DNA of 64,000 nucleotides from Endozoicomonas atrinae (GTDB lineage: Bacteria > Pseudomonadota > Gammaproteobacteria > Pseudomonadales > Endozoicomonadaceae). The notes beneath the pieces were generated by a model. The model saw only the letters and a list, made by a program, of their open reading frames with translations. It searched no databases and was not told the origin of the DNA. Made by a program: the position numbers and the translations under genes. Positions 18,794-26,719 of the stretch are shown here, in pieces (the first letter of the stretch is position 1; the number at the start of each line of letters is the position of its first letter). The stretch covers positions 57,489-121,488 of the forward strand of contig NZ_LUKQ02000001.1 in NCBI RefSeq assembly GCF_001647025.1. Reading direction: 5' to 3'.

Positions 18794-18963
18794 GGTACCT
18801 CAACAAACAAGAAATGAAACCATTCTCACCAAAGTTTCTCCAAAGCTGTTAAACTCGCTTTCAATTTATCAATCCTGAAGTACTCCACCCATACAGCCCA
18901 GCCTGCACAATGAAAAGGAATTGGCGGTACTTCTGACAAATCTTACAGAGAGCTCATTAGCCT

Positions 18964-19986
18964 ATGGAAAACAGAGGCGTTTTGCTGGTTAATCTGGGGT
19001 CACCGGACAGCACATCTGTTGAAGATGTTCGAAACTATCTCAATGAGTTTTTGATGGACAAGCATGTGATCGACCTGCCATGGGTTATTCGCAGACTGAT
19101 CCTCAGCCTTTTTATCTTACCTTCCCGCCCGGCAAGATCCGCTGAAGCTTATCGCGCAATCTGGACTGAGCAGGGCTCCCCACTGATCGTAAACAGTGAG
19201 AAATTTACGGAAAAGCTCAGAGAACGAACCACCATCCCCGTCGAGCTGGCCATGCGTTATGGGAAGCCTGATATGGCAGAAGCTCTCAAAAAACTTTCAC
19301 AACAGCCAGGCATTGAGGAAATCCTGCTATTTCCACTCTACCCACACTACGCCATGTCGTCAGTCAAAACCGTGATTGAGCGCACGAAAAGCCTGATGCA
19401 GGAGATGAACGTCAACATTCCGCTTCGTGTCCATCCGGTTTTCTATGATCACGATGGCTACATTGAAGCCCTGGTCGAAAGCGCAAAATCCTGGCTGGAA
19501 AAAGATTTCGACCACTTGGTCTTCAGCTACCATGGCGTACCAGAACGCCATATTATAAAAGATGACCCTACCAGCAATCATTGCCTGAAAGACAAAAGCT
19601 GCTGCCAGAAAACCTCGATTGCCCACAAAACCTGCTATCGCCATCAGGTATATCAGACAACAGAAGCCTTTGTTGAAAAAGCAGGCATACCGATTGATAA
19701 ATACAGCGTTGGCTTCCAGTCCCGACTTGGAAAAGCCAAGTGGCTGGAACCCAACACGCTGGATGTCATAAAACAACTGGCTGATCAAGGCGCCAAAAAA
19801 ATACTGGTCATCTGCCCTTCTTTTGTTTCCGACTGTCTGGAGACACTGGAAGAAATCGGCATTGGCGCCAAAGAAGAGTTCATTAAAGCCGGTGGCGAAT
19901 CACTGGAGCTGATCCCGTGCCTGAATGACCATCCTGCCTGGATAAACCTGTTACAGCAATGGACAGAGCACCCTCTAACTTATTGA
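18964..19986 (+). CDS. hemH: Ferrochelatase
   Basis: Inserts ferrous iron into protoporphyrin IX, the last step of heme synthesis. The 340-residue protein has the N-terminal GVLLVNLGSPDS, the active-site VFSYHGVPERH with the catalytic His, and the C-terminal CPSFVSDCLETLEEIG with conserved Glu and Phe. It is about 20 residues longer than E. coli HemH. The difference includes an internal Cys cluster (C207, C213, C214, C224; spacing C-x5-CC-x9-C) right after the active-site segment, as in ferrochelatases reported to bind an internal [2Fe-2S] cluster. The window also holds hemA, but the two are separated by nhaA and unrelated transcription units. Confidence 0.95.
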   Translation: MENRGVLLVNLGSPDSTSVEDVRNYLNEFLMDKHVIDLPWVIRRLILSLFILPSRPARSAEAYRAIWTEQGSPLIVNSEKFTEKLRERTTIPVELAMRYGKPDMAEALKKLSQQPGIEEILLFPLYPHYAMSSVKTVIERTKSLMQEMNVNIPLRVHPVFYDHDGYIEALVESAKSWLEKDFDHLVFSYHGVPERHIIKDDPTSNHCLKDKSCCQKTSIAHKTCYRHQVYQTTEAFVEKAGIPIDKYSVGFQSRLGKAKWLEPNTLDVIKQLADQGAKKILVICPSFVSDCLETLEEIGIGAKEEFIKAGGESLELIPCLNDHPAWINLLQQWTEHPLTY

Positions 19987-19998
19987 TTACCAATGGAC

Positions 19999-20019
19999 AT
20001 GGGCATTAATTATGCCCAT
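19999..20019 (+). terminator. Hairpin after hemH
   Basis: A 7-bp perfect stem (ATGGGCA with TGCCCAT, 7-nt loop) 12 bp downstream of the hemH stop. The following bases are CTCTCC, without a T-run, so it is a weak terminator candidate. It ends just before the leucine operon promoter. Confidence 0.4.
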
Positions 20020-20034
20020 CTCTCCAAATCCGTC

Positions 20035-20063
20035 TTGTATCCGACAAAGTCTGCCCTTATAGT
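20035..20063 (+). promoter_or_regulatory. Sigma-70 promoter of the leu leader and leuA
   Basis: TTGTAT (20035-20040) and TATAGT (20058-20063) are separated by exactly 17 bp and lie about 55 bp upstream of the leader peptide start. This is the best promoter match in the gap between hemH and leuA, and its position fits attenuation control. Confidence 0.6.
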
Positions 20064-20117
20064 ACAACTACCTAGCCGATTTACGTAAAAACAACTCCCC
20101 CTCAAGAGAAGGGCGCA

Positions 20118-20255
20118 ATGAATAGCGTGATAAACTGGCACAGAAAGTACGTTGTCTTAAAAAACCATACAAAGGCTTCTCACGACGCAGGCTTTATTCA
20201 CCTGCCCAAAACCTTTTTTGCCCCCGCTCGCCTGCTACTCCTACTACTGCCCTAG
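20118..20255 (+). CDS. leuL: Leucine operon leader peptide (attenuator)
   Basis: A 45-codon open frame with a strong binding site (AAGGG, 4-5 nt before the ATG) ends in six consecutive leucine codons, CTG CTA CTC CTA CTA CTG, followed by CCC and TAG. The translated C-terminus is FAPARLLLLLLP. A run of the regulated amino acid just before the stop of a short upstream peptide is the hallmark of attenuation leaders such as E. coli leuL. Ribosome stalling at these codons when Leu-tRNA is scarce would alter folding of the 170-nt RNA before leuA. Three of the codons are CTA, usually a rare codon, which would sharpen sensitivity. No other function is needed for the peptide. Confidence 0.9.
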   Translation: MNSVINWHRKYVVLKNHTKASHDAGFIHLPKTFFAPARLLLLLLP

Positions 20256-20301
20256 GGCATATTATTACTATCTCCCCCAATACATGGCTCTAATGGCCAG
20301 A

Positions 20302-20416
20302 CAGCAAACCAGCTTGCTCAGCTTGAGTCTTTGCTGAACCAGAATGCTGCGCACTCAAAACCGATTACAGCAGCATAACCAATAAGAAATTAATCAGCCT
20401 TTCGAACGGCAAAGGC
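20302..20416 (+). promoter_or_regulatory. Competing RNA hairpins between leader peptide and leuA
   Basis: Three stems can form: CAGCAAA (20302-20308) with TTTGCTG (20330-20336); ATGCTGC (20344-20350) with GCAGCAT (20370-20376); GCCTTT (20397-20402) with AAAGGC (20411-20416), next to the leuA binding site AAGGGA at 20417-20422. The TTTGCTG strand can also pair with the CAGCAGC of the second stem, giving a switch. None has a downstream U-run, so control may be Rho-dependent or at leuA translation rather than by a classical intrinsic terminator. Confidence 0.5.
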
Positions 20417-20428
20417 AAGGGATACATC

Positions 20429-21982
20429 ATGAACAATAATCAGGTTGTGATTTTTGACACCACCCTGCGCGATGGAGAGCAAAGCCCTGGCGCAGCAATG
20501 ACCCGTGATGAAAAGTTACGCATTGCCAGAACCCTGGAAAAACTGAGGGTAGATGTTATTGAAGCCGGTTTTGCCATGGCCAGCCCAGGCGACTTTGAAG
20601 CCGTTAAAGCCATTGCCTCCAACATCACAGAAAGCACCGTATGCAGCCTCTCAAGGGCTCTGGAGAAAGATATTGACCGTGCTGCCGAAGCTCTGAAACC
20701 AGCTAAACGAGGCCGAATTCATACGTTTATTGCAACCTCTCCCATCCACATGCAACACAAACTGTGCATGAGCCCGGACGATGTGATCAAACAGGCAGTG
20801 TTTGCCGTAAAGCGAGCCAGAAACCAGATTGATGATGTTGAGTTTTCCTGTGAAGATGCCGGCCGCTCAGAAATAGACTTTTTGTGCCGTATTATTGAAG
20901 CCGCCATTGATGCAGGCGCCAGAACTATCAACATTCCGGATACCGTTGGCTATGCTCTGCCACACCAGTTTGGAGAAACCATCAAAACCCTGATCGAGCG
21001 CATCCCAAACGCTGACAAAGCCATTTTCTCCGTACACTGCCACAATGATCTTGGTCTGGCAGTAGCGAACTCTCTGTCCGCAGTTGTGAATGGGGCACGT
21101 CAGGTCGAATGCACCATCAATGGATTAGGGGAAAGAGCTGGTAACGCTTCTCTTGAAGAAATTGTCATGGCCCTGAAAACCCGTTCGGATTGCCTGGGGG
21201 TAACCACCGGCATCAACACCACCCAGATCGTACCAGCCTCACGACTGGTTTCATCCATCACCGGCTTCCCGGTTCAACCCAATAAGGCCATTGTGGGTGC
21301 CAACGCCTTTGCCCACGAGTCCGGAATACATCAGGATGGTGTACTTAAGCACCGGGAAACCTATGAAATTATGTGTGCAGAAGAAGTGGGCTGGAATACC
21401 AACCGACTGGTACTCGGCAAACTGTCTGGCCGCAACGCCTTCAAAACCCGAATGGAAGAACTGGGCATTTCGTTTAACAGCCAGGAAGACCTGAACGATG
21501 CCTTCCAGAGGTTTAAAGTTCTGGCGGACAAAAAATCGGAAATCTACGACGATGACCTTCAGGCGCTGGTGAGCGATGCCCGAAGCAGCAGTGAGCTGGT
21601 TGAAAAATACAAATTGATTGACCTGAACGCTGGCTCAAGAATTGGCGAAACACCCGAAGCAACACTCACTCTTGAAATCAACGGAGAACAACGGATTGTT
21701 TCCAGCAGTGGTGATGGTCCTGTTGATGCCATTTTCAAAGCTATTGAAAAGTCAGCAAACTCTCAGGCTAAACTGGCACTGTATAACGTCAGCGCCATCA
21801 CAACAGGTACTGACTCCCAGGGCAAGGTCTCTGTCCGGCTTGAGAAAAACGGGCAGATAGTCAATGGTTCCGGGGCTGACACCGACATCGTTATTGCTTC
21901 CGCCAAAGCCTATATCCACGCTCTTAACCTGCTGGAAGCAGATTTAACCAAAGCCAACCCACAGACGGGAGGTAACGTTTGA
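20429..21982 (+). CDS. leuA: 2-isopropylmalate synthase
   Basis: LeuA condenses acetyl-CoA with 2-ketoisovalerate, the first step specific to leucine synthesis. The 517-residue protein is of the E. coli-like long form: [18 protein letters not shown] at the N-terminus, [17 protein letters not shown] with metal-binding His residues, [32 protein letters not shown], and a C-terminal regulatory domain from about residue 390 that binds leucine for feedback inhibition. The binding site AAGGGA lies 6 nt before the ATG. It has its own leader and terminator, so it appears to be transcribed alone; leuCDB are not nearby. Confidence 0.97.
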   Translation: MNNNQVVIFDTTLRDGEQSPGAAMTRDEKLRIARTLEKLRVDVIEAGFAMASPGDFEAVKAIASNITESTVCSLSRALEKDIDRAAEALKPAKRGRIHTFIATSPIHMQHKLCMSPDDVIKQAVFAVKRARNQIDDVEFSCEDAGRSEIDFLCRIIEAAIDAGARTINIPDTVGYALPHQFGETIKTLIERIPNADKAIFSVHCHNDLGLAVANSLSAVVNGARQVECTINGLGERAGNASLEEIVMALKTRSDCLGVTTGINTTQIVPASRLVSSITGFPVQPNKAIVGANAFAHESGIHQDGVLKHRETYEIMCAEEVGWNTNRLVLGKLSGRNAFKTRMEELGISFNSQEDLNDAFQRFKVLADKKSEIYDDDLQALVSDARSSSELVEKYKLIDLNAGSRIGETPEATLTLEINGEQRIVSSSGDGPVDAIFKAIEKSANSQAKLALYNVSAITTGTDSQGKVSVRLEKNGQIVNGSGADTDIVIASAKAYIHALNLLEADLTKANPQTGGNV

Positions 21983-21995
21983 TCATATTGGTTTG

Positions 21996-22042
21996 ATTAA
22001 AATGCCAACAGAGTCTTTCAGTGATACTATTGGCATTTTAAT
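21996..22042 (+). terminator. Rho-independent terminator of leuA
   Basis: A perfect 13-bp stem, ATTAAAATGCCAA with TTGGCATTTTAAT, around a 21-nt loop, 13 bp after the leuA stop. The T-rich 3' arm continues into CTTCCT. Confidence 0.75.
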
Positions 22043-22092
22043 CTTCCTCCTGCTCTTACTCTTGAGAAGAGCCACAACCATTGAGAGCAAAC

Positions 22093-23025
22093 ATGCAGGG
22101 CGAAACCGTTGACCAACCTTCACCATCCAGCTGTGATCAGGCTGTCGACATTTCTGCAGTAAAGATGCAGACCGCCCGCCGTGAGAAAATCAGGCAAAAC
22201 TACCTGGGAGCGATGGGTATTCAGACCTGGTTTCCCAGATACCAGCTGACCAACGCTCAGCCAGCCAGACCATTTGACTGGATTGAAGAGGATGCGCGGG
22301 CACTTACTGAAACAGAGTCAGTTAACTCTGTTTCTGGCACTGAGAGCAGCTCAGCGTTCAACCAACACGAAGCAAGAAAGCATTCTCAAGCAGGATACTC
22401 ACCGACAAAGCCAGCGGATATCCTTGGGCAGTTTATTACACCTTCAAAACCTGCAGAGGAAATCAAACAGAAAGCCCAACCTTCGCCAGAGCCCATAAAA
22501 CAGCTGGCTGGTTCTGCCAGCAAGTTCCGCCTGGTAATAAAGCCAGTCAGCGATGACTGTCTTGTGGTTGCCGAAATGCCACACTCCGGGCTCAATCAAT
22601 TCAGCCGCTATCATCAACGGCTATTAGATGACATCCTGAGAGCACTCAAGCTCAAACCTGAAGGCCCACAGGCTTTTCGTGAGTTTGTCTGGCCAATGGC
22701 AGAAAGCCGGGGTCTCTTAAGCCAACTAAGCCAAGATGACTACGCTGCCGCCGATGCTATCTGCGCTTATCTGAGCAACCAATACGGCTTATCCCGCAGA
22801 AAGGTTATTCTTTTATTTGGCCAGTCAGCCGCCAGGTTTGTCATGGATCCAGAGAAAAATTTTGAGCAACTCCGGGGTATCCAGCAGGGCACCCATACAG
22901 GCCAATGGTTTGCTGTAACTCATGGGCTGAATGAACTTATGAAGCAGTCCATACTCAAAAGAGAAGCATGGCAGGACCTGGCTCCCTTACTCGCTAAAAT
23001 ACCAAACACACTCGGAAGCGCCTGA
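22093..23025 (+). CDS. HolD-like protein (DNA polymerase III psi-related), extended form
   Basis: Not recognised with certainty. From the ATG at 22093 it has 310 residues: a low-complexity first half rich in Ser, Gln, Pro and Glu, then a compact C-terminal domain. Near the N-terminus YLGAMGIQTWFPRYQL resembles the start of E. coli psi (QLQQLGITQWSLR), the segment that contacts chi. The C-domain has FRLVIKPVSDDCLVVAEMP and LLDDILRALKLKPEG, like the core of psi, followed by KVILLFGQSAARFVM, which recalls uracil-DNA-glycosylase-like folds. The rimI gene follows after 47 bp, the same holD-rimI order as in E. coli. A role in the clamp loader is therefore a reasonable inference. TTG at 22081 is an alternative start. 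Confidence 0.5.
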   Translation: MQGETVDQPSPSSCDQAVDISAVKMQTARREKIRQNYLGAMGIQTWFPRYQLTNAQPARPFDWIEEDARALTETESVNSVSGTESSSAFNQHEARKHSQAGYSPTKPADILGQFITPSKPAEEIKQKAQPSPEPIKQLAGSASKFRLVIKPVSDDCLVVAEMPHSGLNQFSRYHQRLLDDILRALKLKPEGPQAFREFVWPMAESRGLLSQLSQDDYAAADAICAYLSNQYGLSRRKVILLFGQSAARFVMDPEKNFEQLRGIQQGTHTGQWFAVTHGLNELMKQSILKREAWQDLAPLLAKIPNTLGSA

Positions 23026-23072
23026 GAATCATCCAGCCCCACAGATCAAACGATTCAGACAAATCATCAGCC

Positions 23073-23540
23073 ATGACACAGCAATCACTTACTTTTCGCC
23101 ACATGCTGGAGAAAGACCTGGAGCAGGTCTATACCGTAGAGCAGCAATCAGCAGAGCATCCTTGGCGAAAAGCGCACTTTTCTGACAGCCTGAAATCAGG
23201 CTACACCTGCGAACTGGCAGTACTGGACAGCGAAATTGTAGGGCACTGCATAATGATGATGGCTGCCGGTGAAGCCAGCATCCTAATTCTGACCATAGAC
23301 AAAAAGTTTCAGAGACAAGGCATTGGTCGGCAACTGTTGCAACATATGATTCAAAAAGCATCACAGTCTGACTGCAACACCATACTATTAGAAGTTCGCC
23401 GCTCCAATATCAAAGCATTCAACCTTTATCTTGATGAAGGCTTTAGCGAGATCGGAGTCAGAAAAAACTACTACCCCATGGGCAAGGGCTGGGAAGACGC
23501 CATCGTCATGGCAATGGAGCCTGAAACATTTCTCATCTAG
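23073..23540 (+). CDS. rimI: Ribosomal protein S18 alanine N-acetyltransferase RimI
   Basis: A 155-residue GNAT enzyme of the RimI family. It shows the N-terminal LEKDLEQVYTVEQQSAEHPW, the acetyl-CoA loop in KFQRQGIGRQLLQHM and the RimI-type EVRRSNIKAFNLYLDEGFSEIGVRKNYY near the C-terminus with the catalytic Glu/Tyr environment. Known RimI acetylates the N-terminal alanine of ribosomal protein S18. It follows the HolD-like gene, as in the E. coli holD-rimI pair, and ends near a 260-bp gap before an unrelated gene. No clear binding site is visible before the ATG. Confidence 0.92.
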   Translation: MTQQSLTFRHMLEKDLEQVYTVEQQSAEHPWRKAHFSDSLKSGYTCELAVLDSEIVGHCIMMMAAGEASILILTIDKKFQRQGIGRQLLQHMIQKASQSDCNTILLEVRRSNIKAFNLYLDEGFSEIGVRKNYYPMGKGWEDAIVMAMEPETFLI

Positions 23541-23801
23541 CTCCGCGCAAGCTGAAAATAACAGAAGCTCTGGGGGCGACTTACTCCTAAATGACAACCA
23601 TTAAGCCAACACACTAAACGACAATTAAATCGTAATAGCGCAATGCGACTTCGCACGAACGACAAAGCAATCGGCCAAGTTTCAAAATCAAGCCAGACAT
23701 GGTTAAAAAAAACTACAAAATACGAGCTTTCCACCCCTGCACACTGAGAAATTGACAGGTATAATCGCGCCCCTGTTTTAGTCATAGCAAGGTCTTAAGC
23801 G

Positions 23802-24773
23802 TTGATTATCTTCACCGTCACCAACAAAACCACCTCTCAAGTCTATGTAGGGTCAACCCGCAATGACCTGGTTGACCAATGGGAAAAAATGGTGGCTGCT
23901 GCCGAGCAGAATCTTGACTACCCGCTATATCAGGAGATTCGCGTCCACGGCAGGGATGGCTTTGTCGTTGAAGAGTGGGATTTCGTAGAAGACCGCAATG
24001 AGCTTAACACCCTTGAACAGGAAGCCATTGAAACGCTGGATGCTCGCAGCCTCCGGGGCTACAAAACCAGTACCGTAAAAATTCAGCCTAAAAAGAAAAC
24101 ACGAACCCGTAAATCCAATCTGGAGAAAGAGCTTGCCAATATCTTTGCCGAGTTCGATGGAGACATCGATGACTTTGATGAGATATCTCCAGAGCCGAAA
24201 AAGCAGGCTGAAGAGAAAACTGCAGAGCCACAACAGCCCAGCCCTGCGAAACCGCTGACAGCCGTTTCTATTGAACGCACCAGATCACCGGAAATCAAAC
24301 TGGATGTTTCTACTGCACAGGAAAGCACGGCGGAAGCCCAGAAAGAGAAGCTGGCAGCAAAACAGGAGAACGGTTCGCAGGTGAATGCCGTTGTTCAAAT
24401 GAACAACATCTGCCTCAGTGACGATATTTCGGCTCAGCTTGAAGCCATTCAGGCAGCAGCCAACGCTGTCCTTTCAGGAAGCAGCAATGCGGTTGAACTT
24501 CTCAACAGCAAACCAGCCGCTCTCACACCTGTTGAGATCGAAGTCGTTGAGCAACAGCCTGAACCAGTGAAAGCCGCTGAGCCAGAGATCATCATTGAAC
24601 TTGACCCAAGGGAAAAGCGCATCCGTGAAGCTATTGAGCGACACCGAAAAGCCAGAGCTCAGAAGACTTCAGATAGCCAGGCATCCGATCGCCAGGAAAT
24701 TGAACAACTGCTTGCAGAACTCAACACAAGAGCCATGGGCATAAATAGCCAGACCATGGCTGCAGTCGCCTGA
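23802..24773 (+). CDS. GIY-YIG domain protein with long coiled/acidic C-terminus
   Basis: The first 90 residues form a GIY-YIG-like domain: FTVTNKTTSQVYVGSTRND carries the TVTN-x-YVG version of the two motifs, followed by a short helix region and LNTLEQEAIETLDARSLRGY with a Glu suited to metal binding. The catalytic Arg of the family is probably in STRND. After residue 95 the protein becomes a basic linker (PKKKTRTRKS), then acidic and Ala/Glu/Gln-rich, with a helical end near EKRIREAIERHRKARAQKTS. The start is TTG with AAGG upstream. Single GIY-YIG domains occur in repair and mobile nucleases; here no mobile genes adjoin. Nuclease activity is unproven. Confidence 0.65.
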   Translation: MIIFTVTNKTTSQVYVGSTRNDLVDQWEKMVAAAEQNLDYPLYQEIRVHGRDGFVVEEWDFVEDRNELNTLEQEAIETLDARSLRGYKTSTVKIQPKKKTRTRKSNLEKELANIFAEFDGDIDDFDEISPEPKKQAEEKTAEPQQPSPAKPLTAVSIERTRSPEIKLDVSTAQESTAEAQKEKLAAKQENGSQVNAVVQMNNICLSDDISAQLEAIQAAANAVLSGSSNAVELLNSKPAALTPVEIEVVEQQPEPVKAAEPEIIIELDPREKRIREAIERHRKARAQKTSDSQASDRQEIEQLLAELNTRAMGINSQTMAAVA

Positions 24774-24837
24774 CTCTTCAGACCGGCATTTTCCCTGAAA
24801 GTGCCGCTCCCCCTCTCCCCCATCTATACTTGGGTCT

Positions 24838-25011
24838 ATGGACAAGCCCAAAGACCCCTCTATTGAACACACACAGCGAGCACTTCCCCACAAGCTCCAA
24901 CAAGTCTGCCATACCCTGCAGAGGTTAGAGCAGAAGATGATCCTGATCGGCCATCGTAGCGATCAAATCGCCTTAAAAATGCAGCAGATCCGGGAAAATA
25001 TCCAGAACTAA
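24838..25011 (+). CDS. Possible small helical protein, 57 aa
   Basis: A short open frame starting 64 bp after the GIY-YIG gene: a Pro/Lys N-terminus followed by a predicted amphipathic helix (LQQVCHTLQRLEQKMILIG and RSDQIALKMQQIREN) with heptad-like spacing of Leu, Ile and Met. This resembles small coiled-coil proteins in style, but I recognise no family, and the upstream CTTGGGTCT gives only a weak binding site. The coding call rests on helix periodicity alone. Confidence 0.35.
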   Translation: MDKPKDPSIEHTQRALPHKLQQVCHTLQRLEQKMILIGHRSDQIALKMQQIRENIQN

Positions 25012-25050
25012 ATGCCTGGACGCCAACCCTCTCTAACACACAGTATCCAG

Positions 25051-25073
25051 TTAACCACAGCATCTGTGGATAA
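25051..25073. promoter_or_regulatory. Inverted pair of DnaA-box-like sites
   Basis: TGTGGATAA at 25065-25073 is the exact complement of the DnaA box TTATCCACA. TTAACCACA at 25051-25059 differs from that box at one position and faces it across 5 bp, so the pair forms a near-perfect hairpin. An AT-rich stretch follows at about 25185-25230. The remaining 25012-25318 gap should hold the promoter of the purine permease gene. Confidence 0.4.
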
Positions 25074-25318
25074 CTCTGTTAATCCCTGCAGGAAAACATC
25101 TCACAGACTATAAAACATGGACACAACAACATCCTGATCATTTATTGACCAGCCACTCTATTCAAATCAAGCCCCAAAAAGAGAATAAATACGTATTAAT
25201 AAATAATCTTAAGAAATATATATTCCACCGCTTTTCCGACCATCCGAACAGGCAAATATTTAGAACGCCTCTTCTGATTGAAAGAACACAATGCTGATGT
25301 AAACACTAAAGGTAACTT

Positions 25319-26626
25319 ATGTCCGGCAGGGATTTTCTAGAGAATTATTTTGACCTGAAAGCTCATGGCACGAATGTCAAAACCGAGGTGATTGCAGGCT
25401 TCACCACATTCATGACCATGGCCTATATTCTCGTGGTCAACCCTCTGATTCTTAAAGATGCCGGCATGGATTTTGGTGCTGTGTTTACAGCCACCACCAT
25501 CTCCGCAATTATCGGCACCCTGGTAATGGCGGTATGGGCAAAGCTGCCTTTTGCCCTGGCTCCAGGCATGGGCCTGAATGCCTTTTTTGCTTACGGTGTT
25601 GTGCTTGGCATGGGTTACTCCTGGCAAATGGCCCTGACTGCTGTTTTTCTCGAAGGCATCATCTTCCTGATTCTGACCGCTTTCAATATCCGTGAGGCCA
25701 TTGTTAACAGCGTTCCACTTAGCCTGAAAAAAGCCGTTTCCTGCGGTATCGGCCTGTTCATTGCCTTTATCGGTCTTCAGAACGCCGGTATTGTCGCAGC
25801 TAACCCTGCAACGTTGGTAACGGTTGGCACTTTGACTGATCCAAAACCACTGCTGGCTCTGATCGGCATTCTGGTTACCGGTGTCCTGCTGGTTAAAAAT
25901 GTCCGCGGCGCACTGCTGATTGGTATCGTAGCTACCACCCTGATCGGCTTCCCACTGGGCGTGACCTCCATGCCAGACTTCAGCAACGGCCTAACCCCTC
26001 CTGATATTTCACCGATCTTATTCCAGTTTCAGTGGGACCAGGTGTTCACCACGGACATGGCCATCATCCTGTTTACCTTCCTGTTTGTGGATATGTTCGA
26101 CACAGTAGGTACTCTGGTGGGCGTATCCACCAAAGCCAACATGCTGAACGAAAAAGGCGAAGTACCTAACTGTAAGCAGGCTTTGTTTGCTGATGCTGTT
26201 GCGACTACCGCGGGTGCGTGCCTTGGTACCAGCACCGTAACCACCTTCGTGGAAAGCGCCACTGGTGTATCTGCAGGTGGTCGTTCTGGCCTGACCGCTC
26301 TGGTCGTAGCTGGCCTGTTCCTGGTTGCACTGTTCCTGTCGCCACTGTTCCTTATGGTCCCTGGTGCAGCAACCACTCCGGCCCTGGTGCTGGTTGGTCT
26401 GTTTATGATGTCACCTATCAAGGATATTGATCTTGATGACTTCAGTGAGTCCATCCCGGCATTCCTGACCCTGCTGTTCATGCCAATGACTTACAGCATT
26501 GCAGAAGGCATTATTATCGGTATGCTCTCTTACATCATACTGAAGCTATTGAGCGGTAACTATCGTCAGGTATCTGTTGCTTCCTACATTGTTGGCGCAC
26601 TGTGTCTGGCCAAGATCGTTATGTAA
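25319..26626 (+). CDS. Purine permease, NCS2 family, AzgA/GhxP-like
   Basis: A 435-residue inner membrane protein with about 12-14 hydrophobic segments. It shows the AzgA-subfamily pattern: NYFDLKAHGTNVKTEVIAGF at the N-terminus, FALAPGMGLNAFFAYGVVLG, VDMFDTVGTLVGVSTKANML and GTSTVTTFVESATGVSAGGR. In E. coli the closest relatives import guanine/hypoxanthine or adenine by proton symport. The exact purine cannot be read by eye. It stands alone with a strong terminator after it. Together with guanine deaminase, DeoD and NupC near the right end, it shows active purine salvage. Confidence 0.9.
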   Translation: MSGRDFLENYFDLKAHGTNVKTEVIAGFTTFMTMAYILVVNPLILKDAGMDFGAVFTATTISAIIGTLVMAVWAKLPFALAPGMGLNAFFAYGVVLGMGYSWQMALTAVFLEGIIFLILTAFNIREAIVNSVPLSLKKAVSCGIGLFIAFIGLQNAGIVAANPATLVTVGTLTDPKPLLALIGILVTGVLLVKNVRGALLIGIVATTLIGFPLGVTSMPDFSNGLTPPDISPILFQFQWDQVFTTDMAIILFTFLFVDMFDTVGTLVGVSTKANMLNEKGEVPNCKQALFADAVATTAGACLGTSTVTTFVESATGVSAGGRSGLTALVVAGLFLVALFLSPLFLMVPGAATTPALVLVGLFMMSPIKDIDLDDFSESIPAFLTLLFMPMTYSIAEGIIIGMLSYIILKLLSGNYRQVSVASYIVGALCLAKIVM

Positions 26627-26677
26627 ACATAACGATTCAGTATCCAGCCATAAACCACGCTTCACCCGCATGCTATT

Positions 26678-26707
26678 ACGGCCCATAATATGGGCCGTTT
26701 TTATTTG
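26678..26707 (+). terminator. Rho-independent terminator of the purine permease gene
   Basis: ACGGCCCAT (26678-26686) and ATGGGCCGT (26690-26698) form a 9-bp GC-rich stem with a 3-nt loop, followed by TTTTTATTT. It is a classical intrinsic terminator and ends only 13 bp before the trmA start. Confidence 0.9.
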
Positions 26708-26719
26708 ATCACTAGTGCT

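Noticed and set aside
18926-18935. ops-like element GGCGGTAC ahead of hemH
   Set aside because: One base off the RfaH ops core GGCGGTAG and not before a polysaccharide operon; probably chance.
25012-25318. Replication origin
   Set aside because: DnaA-box-like pair and AT-rich DNA are present, but there is no box cluster and no dnaA, dnaN, rpmH or gidA near it.
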